Assembly (NCBI GenBank): GCA_023512255.1
Contig: JAILZY010000004.1
Location: 35,780-99,779, forward strand
DNA: 64,000 bases
From: a bacterium
GTDB taxonomy: Bacteria; SZUA-182; DTGQ01
Reading direction: 5' to 3'
Below the pieces are notes generated by a model that had not been told where the DNA came from, did no database searches, and saw only the letters and a program-made list of their open reading frames with translations. Position numbers and translations under genes: made by a program. Within the stretch, counting starts at the first letter, position 1. Each line of letters begins with the position of its first letter. Shown piece after piece: positions 55,217-63,131 of this stretch.

Positions 55217-56099
55217 AGCGTTTTAGCATTTGTCGGATAGGATCATAGTCGCTATCTTTTACCTCGACAAACCGCTCTATCCAGGCACTTTTTAAGATTT
55301 TTAAAACCTCACCTTCAACCAGAGCGCTGTCTTCCTGCGTGATTCCCAGCAGAAGGCTTTTGACCTTCTGAACAAGCTGAGGATCAACGTGCGACATGGC
55401 GGCAAAGGTACAATATGGAACTGGCTCACTCTCAGCCACAATGGTAAAGTCATCCAGATTGATTTTCCCCTCTTCAGCCATCTGATCAAGGTCAAGCCGC
55501 GGCGCGGCTCCGGCATCATAGGCACCAAAGAGAACCCCGTAGATGGCCTTCTCATGCTTCCATGATCCTGCCGGAATATGGTAGAAAGACAGATCTTCAT
55601 CTGGATTTAGACCGGCTTTCAGCATCAGGTCATACTGGGCAAGAAAACCCATTGGGGCCAGCGATGGTCCGAAAATCATACTCTTCCCCTTAAGATCCTG
55701 GATAGTTTTAATACCGCTTCTGCGGTGAGCAATGATTGTCCCTGCATCCTTATTTCCATATCTTCCCCGAATCTCTCCAACCAGGGGAGTGGCCTGATAT
55801 TTCTCTTTGAAAATTACATACAAAATGGAATTAGTATGGGTGAAATCAACTTCTTTTTTCTGAACCAAAGTCTCAACATCTTGAGTATTCATATAGACTG
55901 ATTCCACTGGATGGCCAAGGTGCTCTGATAGATAGGCACTTATTGGCTCAAAACGGGCTCTTGATTCAGATAGGCTGTTGCAGATCATGTAGCAGATTCT
56001 TAGCGGCTTTTGAGAAGAAGCCGCTTGCTTTTTACAGCCTATGGCCAGCGTGCAGCCCAAAAACAGCAGGCTGACTATGACCGCTCTACTCTTTATCAT
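55188..56099 (-). CDS. PhnD-like solute-binding lipoprotein
   Basis: 303 residues. Signal peptide with lipobox (VIVSLLFLGCTLAIGC), then a phosphonate/phosphate-type binding fold: PLRICYMICNSLSESRARFEPISAYLSEHLGHPVESVYMNTQDVETLVQKKEVDFTHTNSILYVIF, GTIIAHRRSGIKTIQDLKGKSMIFGPSLAPMGFLAQYDLM and VLFGAYDAGAAP. Proteins of this type bind phosphonates, phosphite or act as sensor inputs; no ABC ATPase or permease is nearby, so it may present its ligand to YedE or the DUF318 permease, or act in sensing. The ATG at 56099 has GGAGGGG upstream. Confidence 0.85.
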   Translation of the reverse strand: MIKSRAVIVSLLFLGCTLAIGCKKQAASSQKPLRICYMICNSLSESRARFEPISAYLSEHLGHPVESVYMNTQDVETLVQKKEVDFTHTNSILYVIFKEKYQATPLVGEIRGRYGNKDAGTIIAHRRSGIKTIQDLKGKSMIFGPSLAPMGFLAQYDLMLKAGLNPDEDLSFYHIPAGSWKHEKAIYGVLFGAYDAGAAPRLDLDQMAEEGKINLDDFTIVAESEPVPYCTFAAMSHVDPQLVQKVKSLLLGITQEDSALVEGEVLKILKSAWIERFVEVKDSDYDPIRQMLKRCRMYPYEEY

Positions 56100-56161
56100 A
56101 ATTATTACCCCTCCGTTTTTCTGTCTTTTTCCCATTTCCCCTTAAAGTTTTCACTCAAAAT

Positions 56162-56812
56162 TCACTGAATAGCCCAACGAATCAGTTTTCTGGCTTCCAA
56201 AAACTCCTTGACCGCAGCTTTGAGCTCTTTCTTTCGCTTCAACTCTTCCATAGCCTGATTGGGGATCTTGTCGCCAAGCTTATTAATAAGCCTGGGAAGG
56301 ACCGGAAAGCGGTTCAATACATCCCGACGGGCCACACAGGTTGCTTGATTTAAAACGCCTTTTAGCTCTTGCGGAACGTTGGCCGGAAGGTTTGGGTTAT
56401 CATAGCCGAATGGTTTTAGCCAGATCAGAGAAAACCGTTTGTCAGACAGATGCTTGATAGTGGAGTATGCCTTATCGGGGGTTTCAATCTTTACCTTTTC
56501 ACTATTTAAAATGGCCAAAAGAGCAGAGCAGACATAATCTACATATAGATCAAGCTCTCCATTTTTGATCGCCTGGCGGCACTCATCCAGGGTCTTGAAC
56601 TGGACAAGGTTCACCGTTGTTCCCGTGCTCTCACTGATCAGCGTAGAGAGCATCTCAGCCATGATCTTCTGATCTTCGCTATTGGCTACTCCAAGGGTAA
56701 GAATCCGGCCAACACAGCCCATCGCCCCACCTGGCAGCAAAAGGAAAGCCGGAAAGAGCATCAATACGATAATAGCCAAAATTCTCTTCACTTGTTGCTT
56801 GCAGCTTCTCAT
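56162..56812 (-). CDS. OpuAC/ProX-like solute-binding lipoprotein, short
   Basis: 216 residues. Lipoprotein-type signal (ILAIIVLMLFPAFLLLPGGAMGC), then LTLGVANSEDQKIMAEMLSTLISESTGTTVNLVQFKTLDECRQAIKNGELDLYVDYVCSALLAIL, which has the pattern of glycine-betaine/choline binding proteins. Usual members are about 270-300 residues, so part of the second lobe may be reduced. The ligand-box aromatic residues cannot be assigned. The ATG at 56812 has AGGAG just upstream. Second binding lipoprotein of the cluster; no cognate ABC genes. Confidence 0.72.
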   Translation of the reverse strand: MRSCKQQVKRILAIIVLMLFPAFLLLPGGAMGCVGRILTLGVANSEDQKIMAEMLSTLISESTGTTVNLVQFKTLDECRQAIKNGELDLYVDYVCSALLAILNSEKVKIETPDKAYSTIKHLSDKRFSLIWLKPFGYDNPNLPANVPQELKGVLNQATCVARRDVLNRFPVLPRLINKLGDKIPNQAMEELKRKKELKAAVKEFLEARKLIRWAIQ

Positions 56813-56885
56813 CTTTCTCCTCACCACATCAAGCAGACCACATTTTCGCCTTGAAATTTCTGAAAGTTATCTTTCGTACCAAACC

Positions 56886-57112
56886 TAACGTTCCTCCTGC
56901 GAAAGCGTGAGTTTATGCGCTATCTTCTTGATTTTTCTGCCTCCGCAGGAGGGACGAAATGACCAAGAAAGGCAGCAGTGTCTCAGTTTAGCAATTGTAG
57001 TAATATATCAGTAATTGTAGTAATATTTATAGTAATAATAATAGTTTGTAATAATAAGTAATAATAATACCTTGCAGACAACCATCGCTTCCTCATAACA
57101 AAACTATTCTCA
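56886..57112. repeat. Dispersed hairpin repeat and AT-rich spacer
   Basis: GTTCCTCCTGCGAAAGCG and CTCCGCAGGAGGGACGAAAT (about 56890-56960) are arms of the widespread intergenic hairpin also seen at 44995-45075. It directly follows the 37-base repeat 56849-56885. The remainder is AT-rich (TAATAATAATAG) without a gene. Confidence 0.6.
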
Positions 57113-58999
57113 TTAACCCCTAACTTGCTTAAGCCAGCTAAAGTAGCTCACCAGGCTATAGGAGATTTTATCACCGAAGTGGGCAAAAAATGATATAGGT
57201 ATTTCCTGCTGAAATCGGGCTGCCTTGGCAAATCGAACCCCATAGCGCTCCGCGACTTGATTTGCGGCCACAGTCCAGTCTTCATATGGACCACTTTGAG
57301 GTCCAGCCACAATGAGCAGACTGCCTCCGCTATCCCTGAAGGCACAGATGTCCTCGATTTCCTGGCGGGAAAAGTAGCATCTGCCTGCCTGCCCGGACAG
57401 AATCCACAGTTGCCCAAAGCCGTTCAATACTGATCTATCTAGCCTCGGCAGCTCTTTTCGGACGGCGAAGGCAACCTGAAATTCTCCACCCTCGGTGAGA
57501 ATTGCTTGGAGACCATCCTGGAAAGACCCATTATCGAGCCCATGATCTACATAGGTATTGTAAATCAGGATGCGATTATTTTCTGGATGAGCTGCCGTCT
57601 GTCTGAGCCAGCGGGCAATGTTTCTGATATACTGCTGATTTCCCTCAAGATGAAGGGAGCCATTGCGAAAGCGGCTCCAGCTAGCATCAAATACGATTCC
57701 ACTGCCTCCTTCCAGGTCCTCATACCAGGCAATAATTGGTTTTTGGTCTGGGTCAGCCGCCACCCGGACTGATTCGCTCGACTTGGAAATAATGGCCGAC
57801 ACTCCCCCAGCCACAGCCGTAACCTTGGCCAGAATGGGGCTATTGGTATCCACATGAGGGATAAATAGCAGGTGGCCGAAGGTATAGGCGAAAAATATCG
57901 TACCCAGGATACTAATACCCATATACAGGACAAAGACCCGTTTTTTAAACATGCTCCACAGCAGCGTCATGGCCGGGATGGCTGTTACCGGCCCACCGAT
58001 AAGAAAAGCCAAGGCCGCGCTATTGTCCATTGTTCCTGGCAGGGAGGACTTGATATGAAAAAGAATGCTCGAAGCGCTGATCTGGTGTAAGAAAATTGGT
58101 ATGCTGCCAACAGTTACCCAGATAACGCTGAGCTTCCCGCCACTGCCGAATAAACGCTGGATGTAGGCATGAGGAATATAGCGTTCCACGATGCAGCCGA
58201 TGGCAATCCCCACCAGGACATATTTACCAATTAGCCAGAACATCTCTGTGGTCTTAGCCATGAAGATGATCAGCTTGTTTTTAGTCTTGCGGGCGATCCG
58301 ATTGCTCATCTTCTCATTGCAGGTACAGCGAAGGCGCTGGTCAGGGTAATCAGGATCATGAAAATCACCCTCAGGGATACCCCCGTCAATGAATAAATTA
58401 GCAGTCTCAAATCCTAGCCTCTCCACCGCTAGGGTAACTACTCCAGCCAATAGTCCCATCAGGAAGGCCACCAAGGTTCGAACAATGGCCCAGTGCAACC
58501 CCAGATCATTCAGGGTCAGAAAAAAGGTGGTTGGGCTCATCAGGGGTGATGAAATGAGAAGAGCCATAGCCGGAGCCAAGGAAAGGCCGGAAGCGAGCAG
58601 GGCAACCACTGTGGTCAGAATGCCGCAGGAGCATAAGGGGCTAAAGACACCGATAAAGGCAGCTAGGAAGATACTGCTGAATTTATAGCGGATCAGCAAT
58701 TTCCGAAGCCTAATATGGAACTTGTAGGTTCTGATGTAGCCGGCAATGATAATGCCGATCAGAAAATAGACAAATACCTCCTTAAGTTCCATCAGTATTC
58801 CCTGCCGGTCTACTAGCAGGGACCAGAGTTCTTTTACGAAAGAAATCAATATCGACTGTCGATGGTAAACCAAGACATGCCAGGCTATTAACACAAGCCC
58901 CATCAGGATCAGCGAGCCGAGTGTCCAGTTTACCCCTCTTTTCGCTTGGCCATGAACCTCACAACCTTTTTTATTGTTTATTTTGTCATCCTTAACCAT
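57113..58999 (-). CDS. DUF318/ArsP-like permease with extra C-terminal domain
   Basis: 628 residues. About eight membrane helices in two bundles; the first has the family motif FSPLCSCGILTTVVALLASGLSLAPAMALLISSPLMSPTTFFLTL, and the second FLHQISASSILFHIKSSLPGTMDNSAALAFLIGGPVTAIPAMTLL. A loop CTCNEKM connects them. After residue about 420 there is a soluble, non-membrane domain of some 200 residues (PIIAWYEDLEGGSGIVFDASWSRF... LWILSGQAGRCYFSRQEIEDICAFRDSGGSLLIVAGP) resembling class I amidotransferase-like/ThuA-like folds. DUF318 proteins move arsenicals, metals or other anions outwards. First gene of the cluster. The ATG at 58999 is one of two possible starts. Confidence 0.82.
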   Translation of the reverse strand: MVKDDKINNKKGCEVHGQAKRGVNWTLGSLILMGLVLIAWHVLVYHRQSILISFVKELWSLLVDRQGILMELKEVFVYFLIGIIIAGYIRTYKFHIRLRKLLIRYKFSSIFLAAFIGVFSPLCSCGILTTVVALLASGLSLAPAMALLISSPLMSPTTFFLTLNDLGLHWAIVRTLVAFLMGLLAGVVTLAVERLGFETANLFIDGGIPEGDFHDPDYPDQRLRCTCNEKMSNRIARKTKNKLIIFMAKTTEMFWLIGKYVLVGIAIGCIVERYIPHAYIQRLFGSGGKLSVIWVTVGSIPIFLHQISASSILFHIKSSLPGTMDNSAALAFLIGGPVTAIPAMTLLWSMFKKRVFVLYMGISILGTIFFAYTFGHLLFIPHVDTNSPILAKVTAVAGGVSAIISKSSESVRVAADPDQKPIIAWYEDLEGGSGIVFDASWSRFRNGSLHLEGNQQYIRNIARWLRQTAAHPENNRILIYNTYVDHGLDNGSFQDGLQAILTEGGEFQVAFAVRKELPRLDRSVLNGFGQLWILSGQAGRCYFSRQEIEDICAFRDSGGSLLIVAGPQSGPYEDWTVAANQVAERYGVRFAKAARFQQEIPISFFAHFGDKISYSLVSYFSWLKQVRG

Positions 59000-59569
59000 T
59001 TTTATCACTGTTCTTATCACCGTTCTCTAACATCCAAAAGAATTTATGCCGTTTGTTTGAAGCCGATCGTTGAGGTTGATGCTCAACAAGCTGTTGATCT
59101 GGATAACGATTTAAAATGATTGAATTATAATTAAAGCAATTTTTATGCCCGACTATTTTCCCTGTTTTTATATGGTTTCCTAAGAGTAATAGGCCGGGGA
59201 AGGATAACAAGTTAAGGCTAATTAGAGTAAGAAAGAGTGAAACGCTTAGCGTCGAAAAGTTTCCCCCCTACCATATTTTTTATACGGTTTCCCAAACAAC
59301 CCCTAAGTTTATTTTTACATTTTGATTTTTACTAACTATATTTAGATGCAACAAAGATGCCAAAGGGATGAATTAATAAGGGATATTACCGGTCTCTAAA
59401 TAAATTGTGTCCATTTTACACGGATAATAGACCAGAGATCTTTGATTAATTTAGCACTTTTATCTATATTTTAAGTACAGCTTTTTCATGGCTGTTTTTT
59501 CTAAGTCAGTGATTTAATATATGCAAAGAGGTGTGATAAAAATTTTTAGCTATCAAGGAGAGGCAGGTT
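59000..59569. other. Gene-free AT-rich stretch
   Basis: No open frame I can support and no RNA motif I recognise between the permease gene and a tiny frame at 59570. AT content rises strongly to the right. Confidence 0.6.
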
Positions 59570-59626
59570 ATGAGCGGTGTTTTTGGAGCATTAGATTTAT
59601 ACCCTTTAGGCATAAATATGGCATGA
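59570..59626 (+). CDS. Possible 18-residue peptide
   Basis: ATG at 59570 preceded by AAGGAG 9 bases upstream, reading MSGVFGALDLYPLGINMA and then TGA. The ribosome binding site is good but the frame is short and surrounded by AT-rich DNA with no neighbouring gene; it may be a leader or chance. From 59627 to 59932 nothing further is visible. Confidence 0.25.
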   Translation: MSGVFGALDLYPLGINMA

Positions 59627-59932
59627 ATTTTAAAATTTATTTAAGATATTAATTTTTATATGAATTTATTTTATATATATATTTTATAAAAAATAAATAT
59701 TTATCTTAATTCTAAAATCCAGTTTTTTCCCTAAATTAAAAAGTTTATATATTTAATATATTAATAATAAATCAATTTATTTTTATGATTAAACAAGAGA
59801 ATTGATCGTTTTCAGAACAAAACCTATTTCTCAAGAGGAGAACAAATCTGATAAGATAAAATCATGGTTATGTGCAAAATTTTTCACTATGAAGTTTTCC
59901 TATTGCACATCTTTTTTCCCCCTAAAAAATTC

Positions 59933-59961
59933 TTTACAAAAGAGGAGAAAGAGTATATAAT
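59933..59961 (+). promoter_or_regulatory. Sigma-70 promoter of tRNA-Glu
   Basis: TTTACA (59933-59938), 17-base spacer, TATAAT (59956-59961); start near 59968, 15 bases before the tRNA. Confidence 0.8.
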
Positions 59962-59982
59962 CCCTTTCTACTTAAGCAAAAG

Positions 59983-60057
59983 GTCCCCATCGTCTAGCCC
60001 GGTCAAGGACATCGCCCTTTCACGGCGGTAACGGGGGTTCGAATCCCCCTGGGGACG
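59983..60057 (+). tRNA. tRNA-Glu (anticodon TTC)
   Basis: Acceptor GTCCCCA pairs with TGGGGAC; anticodon arm GCCCTTTCACGGC with TTC in the loop; T-arm GGGGGTTCGAATCCCCC. 75 bases; CCA not encoded (GCTT follows the discriminator G). Confidence 0.96.
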
Positions 60058-60629
60058 CTTTTCTTAGATCTCCAAATTAAATTTCCTCTTCCTCAAAATG
60101 TTTTGTTGTACATGACAAGATAGGCGAAAGTCTCTGTGTGTAAAAGCTTGCACACTGTATTAAAATTTTTACACCTCAATCTCCTACCAATCTTTCATGC
60201 CCACACCAATCTTTCATTAGCCTGAGATGTGGACAATATTCGCTCGGCAGGTTGAGTTGCATCTGAGCTATGTTCGCTCTTATATAATACTTATATAATA
60301 TATATAATATATATTATAATATAATAGCATAATAGCAGACACCAGTATAGCAGACACAATATAAGGGTCCCCCCTGTCAGAAAGATACCTATTTATTGTT
60401 ATTCTGGTGAGCATGGCATCTTAAGAGCGAAAAGAACCATTTAGTCTGGGTGAATAAAGCCTTATCCACCCCTCGCGATTGTCCAACTTCTCCCACCAGT
60501 AATTAGATGCAATAAGGCGACGTCTCAGCGACATTTTTGAAAATGAAATTACTTAAGGCGACGTTGCAGACCGAAACCCTTGTTATCATATAAGCTCGAT
60601 TTGTCAAGAGATTTTTTTATTTTTATAGT
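60058..60629. other. Gene-free stretch with AT microsatellite and paired direct repeats
   Basis: A run of TATAATATATA repeats lies at about 60290-60330. AAGGCGACGT occurs at 60514-60523 and 60555-60564, 41 bases apart, about 92 and 133-142 bases upstream of the predicted hsp20 start, and may be activator sites. No gene. Confidence 0.55.
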
Positions 60630-60645
60630 TGGCACAAGATATGCA
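60630..60645 (+). promoter_or_regulatory. Sigma-54-type promoter of hsp20
   Basis: TGGCACAAGATATGCA: GG and GC 10 bases apart, with one mismatch in the -12 block (ATGCA instead of TTGCA). Start near 60656, 78 bases before the gene. Confidence 0.65.
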
Positions 60646-60733
60646 ATCTATTTTTGATGAAAGAATAAAATAAAAAAATCTGGTTTATTTTTAAAGTACT
60701 CATACTGTTTTTTCAGGGAAAGGAGGTATTACC

Positions 60734-61198
60734 ATGACACTTAAGCATCTTGTCCCATGGTATAGCAGCCCTAAAAGCCAGCACGAGCCTTTTTTTGCTC
60801 TTCAGAAGGAAGTAAATGATTTGTTTGAAAGATTCTTCGCCCTCGAATCGCCTGTCGGGAAATCCTTTACCCCTAAATTGGATATCAAAGAAACCGAGAA
60901 AGATATCCAGGTGATGGCTGAGATTCCAGGAGTTGATGAGAAAGATATCGAGGTTACGCTTCATAATGGTCGCCTCACTATCAGCGGGGAGAAAAAGAGC
61001 GAAATTGAGGATAAGAAAGAAGGCTATCACCGGATAGAGAGAACCTATGGCTCATTCTGCCGCACTATTCCTCTGCCGGATGAAATTGATGAGGACAAGG
61101 TTGAGGCAACCTATAAAAAGGGAGTGCTGAAGGTTGTACTGCCCAAAACAGCTAAGGCTCAGGAGGGCAAAAAGAAAATTAAGATAAACGCTGAATAA
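60734..61198 (+). CDS. Hsp20-family small heat shock protein
   Basis: 154 residues, ATP-independent holdase. The alpha-crystallin domain runs from about residue 45 to 140: FTPKLDIKETEKDIQVMAEIPGVDEKDIEVTLHNGRLTISGEKKSE, YHRIERTYGSFCRTIPLPDEIDEDKVEATYKKGVLKVVLPK (the A-x-x-x-n-G-v-L motif), and the tail has the I-x-I motif (KIKINAE). The ATG has AAAGGAGG just upstream. A sigma-54-type promoter precedes it and a clean terminator follows, so it is a single-gene unit. Confidence 0.95.
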   Translation: MTLKHLVPWYSSPKSQHEPFFALQKEVNDLFERFFALESPVGKSFTPKLDIKETEKDIQVMAEIPGVDEKDIEVTLHNGRLTISGEKKSEIEDKKEGYHRIERTYGSFCRTIPLPDEIDEDKVEATYKKGVLKVVLPKTAKAQEGKKKIKINAE

Positions 61199-61234
61199 GG
61201 GCCAGCACCGTATTTCGGCTCATGCTGAGCACAC

Positions 61235-61268
61235 ACCCCAAGGGTTAAAAGCCTTGGGGTATTTTTTT
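61235..61268 (+). terminator. Intrinsic terminator of hsp20
   Basis: ACCCCAAGG (61235-61243) and CCTTGGGGT (61252-61260), then A and seven T (61262-61268). Confidence 0.9.
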
Positions 61269-61328
61269 AAACCTTCGGGCATCTCTTTTCCCTATTGACA
61301 TTATTGGCTAGTTCGGATCATACTAAGT

Positions 61329-61562
61329 TGTTCTTTTGCTGACAAATGCGCAATTTGGGCGGAACATAAGATTCCCCCTACAATTGATTGGATAATTGGA
61401 TGGGTAATTGCATTTGCTTTTGCACTTAGCGAGAAAACCCCGAAGCGGTCTTTTCGCTAACAAAGTGCGCAAGCTGTGGCGGCACAAGGTCTGCCCCTAC
61501 AATTGATTAGGGTAATTGATATCAGGCTGCGCGCTTGGGTTACGCACTTAGCGAGCAAACCC
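61329..61562 (+). repeat. Two tandem copies of the MITE-like element
   Basis: Copy one (61329-61440, diverged) and copy two (61447-61562) share TTTTxGCTxA, AxTGCGCAA, GGCGG, CTACAATTGATT and GCACTTAGCGAG; ends GGTCTTTTCGCTAA and TTAGCGAGxAAACC are inverted repeats. Same family as 48049-48164. No gene lies in 61269-61656. Confidence 0.7.
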
Positions 61563-61656
61563 CTAAGCGGAAAGCTAAGCAGAAGGTGCGATGTCGCAGG
61601 GGTAGCGAAATCAGGGGCAGTGAAATAAGGATAGTAGCGAAATTAAGGATAAAGGA

Positions 61657-62475
61657 ATGGTCGCATACAAGAATGCCCGGGCGGAGAAAGATAATAGGCC
61701 GAAAATTTCAGCCACGATTATCTGCCTGAATGAGGAAAGAAATATCAGACGCTGTCTGGAAAGTCTTGATTTTGTTGATGAGATCGTAGTTGTGGATTCG
61801 GGGAGTACAGATAGAACCGTTGAGATTTGCCGTCAGTTTACTGACCGAGTGCTCTATCATCCCTGGACTGGTCACGTACAGCAGAAAAATTATGCCTTGG
61901 AGCAGGCTAGCCATGAATGGATACTCAGTCTGGATGCGGATGAGGTAGTTACTCCCAAGCTGAAGAGCAGTATTCTTCATGCTCTCCAAAACGATCAGGG
62001 GAAATATGATGGGTATCGGCTCAACCGCCATGTCTTTTATCTGGGAAGGTGGATTGACCATTGCTGGTACCCAGAATATAAAATTCGGCTGTTCAAAAAA
62101 TCCAAGGGCCGCTGGACTGGGAAAAATCCTCATGATACCGTGAGCCTAGAGGGCGGCAGATATCGCGACCTAGATGGAGACCTTGAGCATTATACTTATC
62201 AGAATATCTCTGATCATCTGCGCACTATAGACTCTTTTTCAACCATCGGAGCCCAGGAAAAATTCAAGGAGGGAAAGCCGCCCAGTCTGTATGCTCTTGC
62301 GCTGAACCCGCTGGTTCGTTTCCTGAAGCTCTATGTGGTTAAAAGGGGATTTTTGGATGGTGTCCCAGGTCTTATCATCGCTGCTCTGGGCTCATATTAT
62401 TGTTTTTTAAAATATGCTAAGCTCTGGGAAATGCACAGGGTGCCTGCCGAAAGCTCCTCTTCGAGGCTTTCTTAA
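61657..62475 (+). CDS. Family 2 glycosyltransferase, LPS-core type (WaaE-like)
   Basis: 272 residues. GT2 blocks: ATIICLNEERNIRRCLESLDFVDEIVVVDSGSTDRTVEICRQFTDRVLYHPWTG, QKNYALEQASHEWILSLDADEVVTP (DADE metal site), RLNRHVFYLGRWIDHCWYPEYKIRLFKKSKGRWTGKNPHDTVSLEGG, and LEHYTYQNISDHLRTIDSFS. Close to the glucosyltransferases that modify the inner LPS core, and consistent with the lipid A gene in the window. Located away from the main polysaccharide cluster, 95 bases after a MITE-like tandem. Start at 61657 after AAAGG. Confidence 0.9.
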   Translation: MVAYKNARAEKDNRPKISATIICLNEERNIRRCLESLDFVDEIVVVDSGSTDRTVEICRQFTDRVLYHPWTGHVQQKNYALEQASHEWILSLDADEVVTPKLKSSILHALQNDQGKYDGYRLNRHVFYLGRWIDHCWYPEYKIRLFKKSKGRWTGKNPHDTVSLEGGRYRDLDGDLEHYTYQNISDHLRTIDSFSTIGAQEKFKEGKPPSLYALALNPLVRFLKLYVVKRGFLDGVPGLIIAALGSYYCFLKYAKLWEMHRVPAESSSSRLS

Positions 62476-63131
62476 AGTAGGATGGGCGGCTGTTTAGGAG
62501 CAGCTAAGCCCGGCGGAGAGTGTACAACTTAGTATACCCTGGGGCGAGAGTGTGCAAATTAGCTCAGCCCAAGGGGCTGATCGGACAGCAAAGTGCTCTG
62601 CCCCCCTTTACACCCTTCGTTGTGGCCTTGTGGCTCGTCAATACTTGCCCGCCAGTACCCCTTGCCCCCATTATACGTGTCGTTGTGGCCTTGGCCCCTG
62701 GTGCCTGGCTCTTTAATAGGTCTCTTTAATAGGTATAGTCAGCCAGAGCCATATCCTGCCAGCGTGTGCGGCTAGCGCTTTGACATTATTGGCCGCAAAG
62801 CTGCCCCCTTTTCTTTTGCCTTTAGGCAACCACTAGCTCACCATAGCCCGCGATGGGCGCCAACCAGCGCTTCCTCCTCCCACCTTAGGCAACTAACTTA
62901 TAGCCTCAAGATATGTATTATAGTCGCTCTTATTTATTAGCTACCATTGAGAGACATAACCCTAATAAGAGCTAAGCCCCTGCGAGAGTTTATGGTTTTC
63001 TGATATAGGGTTTATGGTGTCTGATATATAAGAGCGATTATAGTTCTGACTCCGTGTATTTCTATGTATTTCCGTGTATTTCTGTGTATTTCTGTGTATT
63101 ATAGTTCTCGACTCCATCCCCTTCTCCCTCC
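62476..63131. other. Gene-free stretch with decayed repeats
   Basis: Contains short repeats: GGCGGAGAGTGTACAA near 62512 and GGGCGAGAGTGTGCAA near 62542; TCGTTGTGGCCTTG at 62617-62630 and 62680-62693 (63 bases apart); CTCTTTAATAGGT twice near 62710. Short frames in it look like chance. Confidence 0.5.
63051..63100. repeat. Five tandem 10-bp repeats
   Basis: Five exact-length units of the form TC(C/T)(G/A)TGTATT, flanked by TATAGTTCTGACTCC on the left and TATAGTTCTCGACTCC on the right. Confidence 0.9.

Noticed and set aside
59608-59624. Sigma-54 promoter (GGCATAAATATGGC)
   Set aside because: GG and GC spacing is right, but the flanking -24 and -12 bases do not match and no gene follows.
62520-62775. 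Two short plus-strand frames
   Set aside because: Lie in decayed repeats and lack ribosome binding sites and family resemblance.
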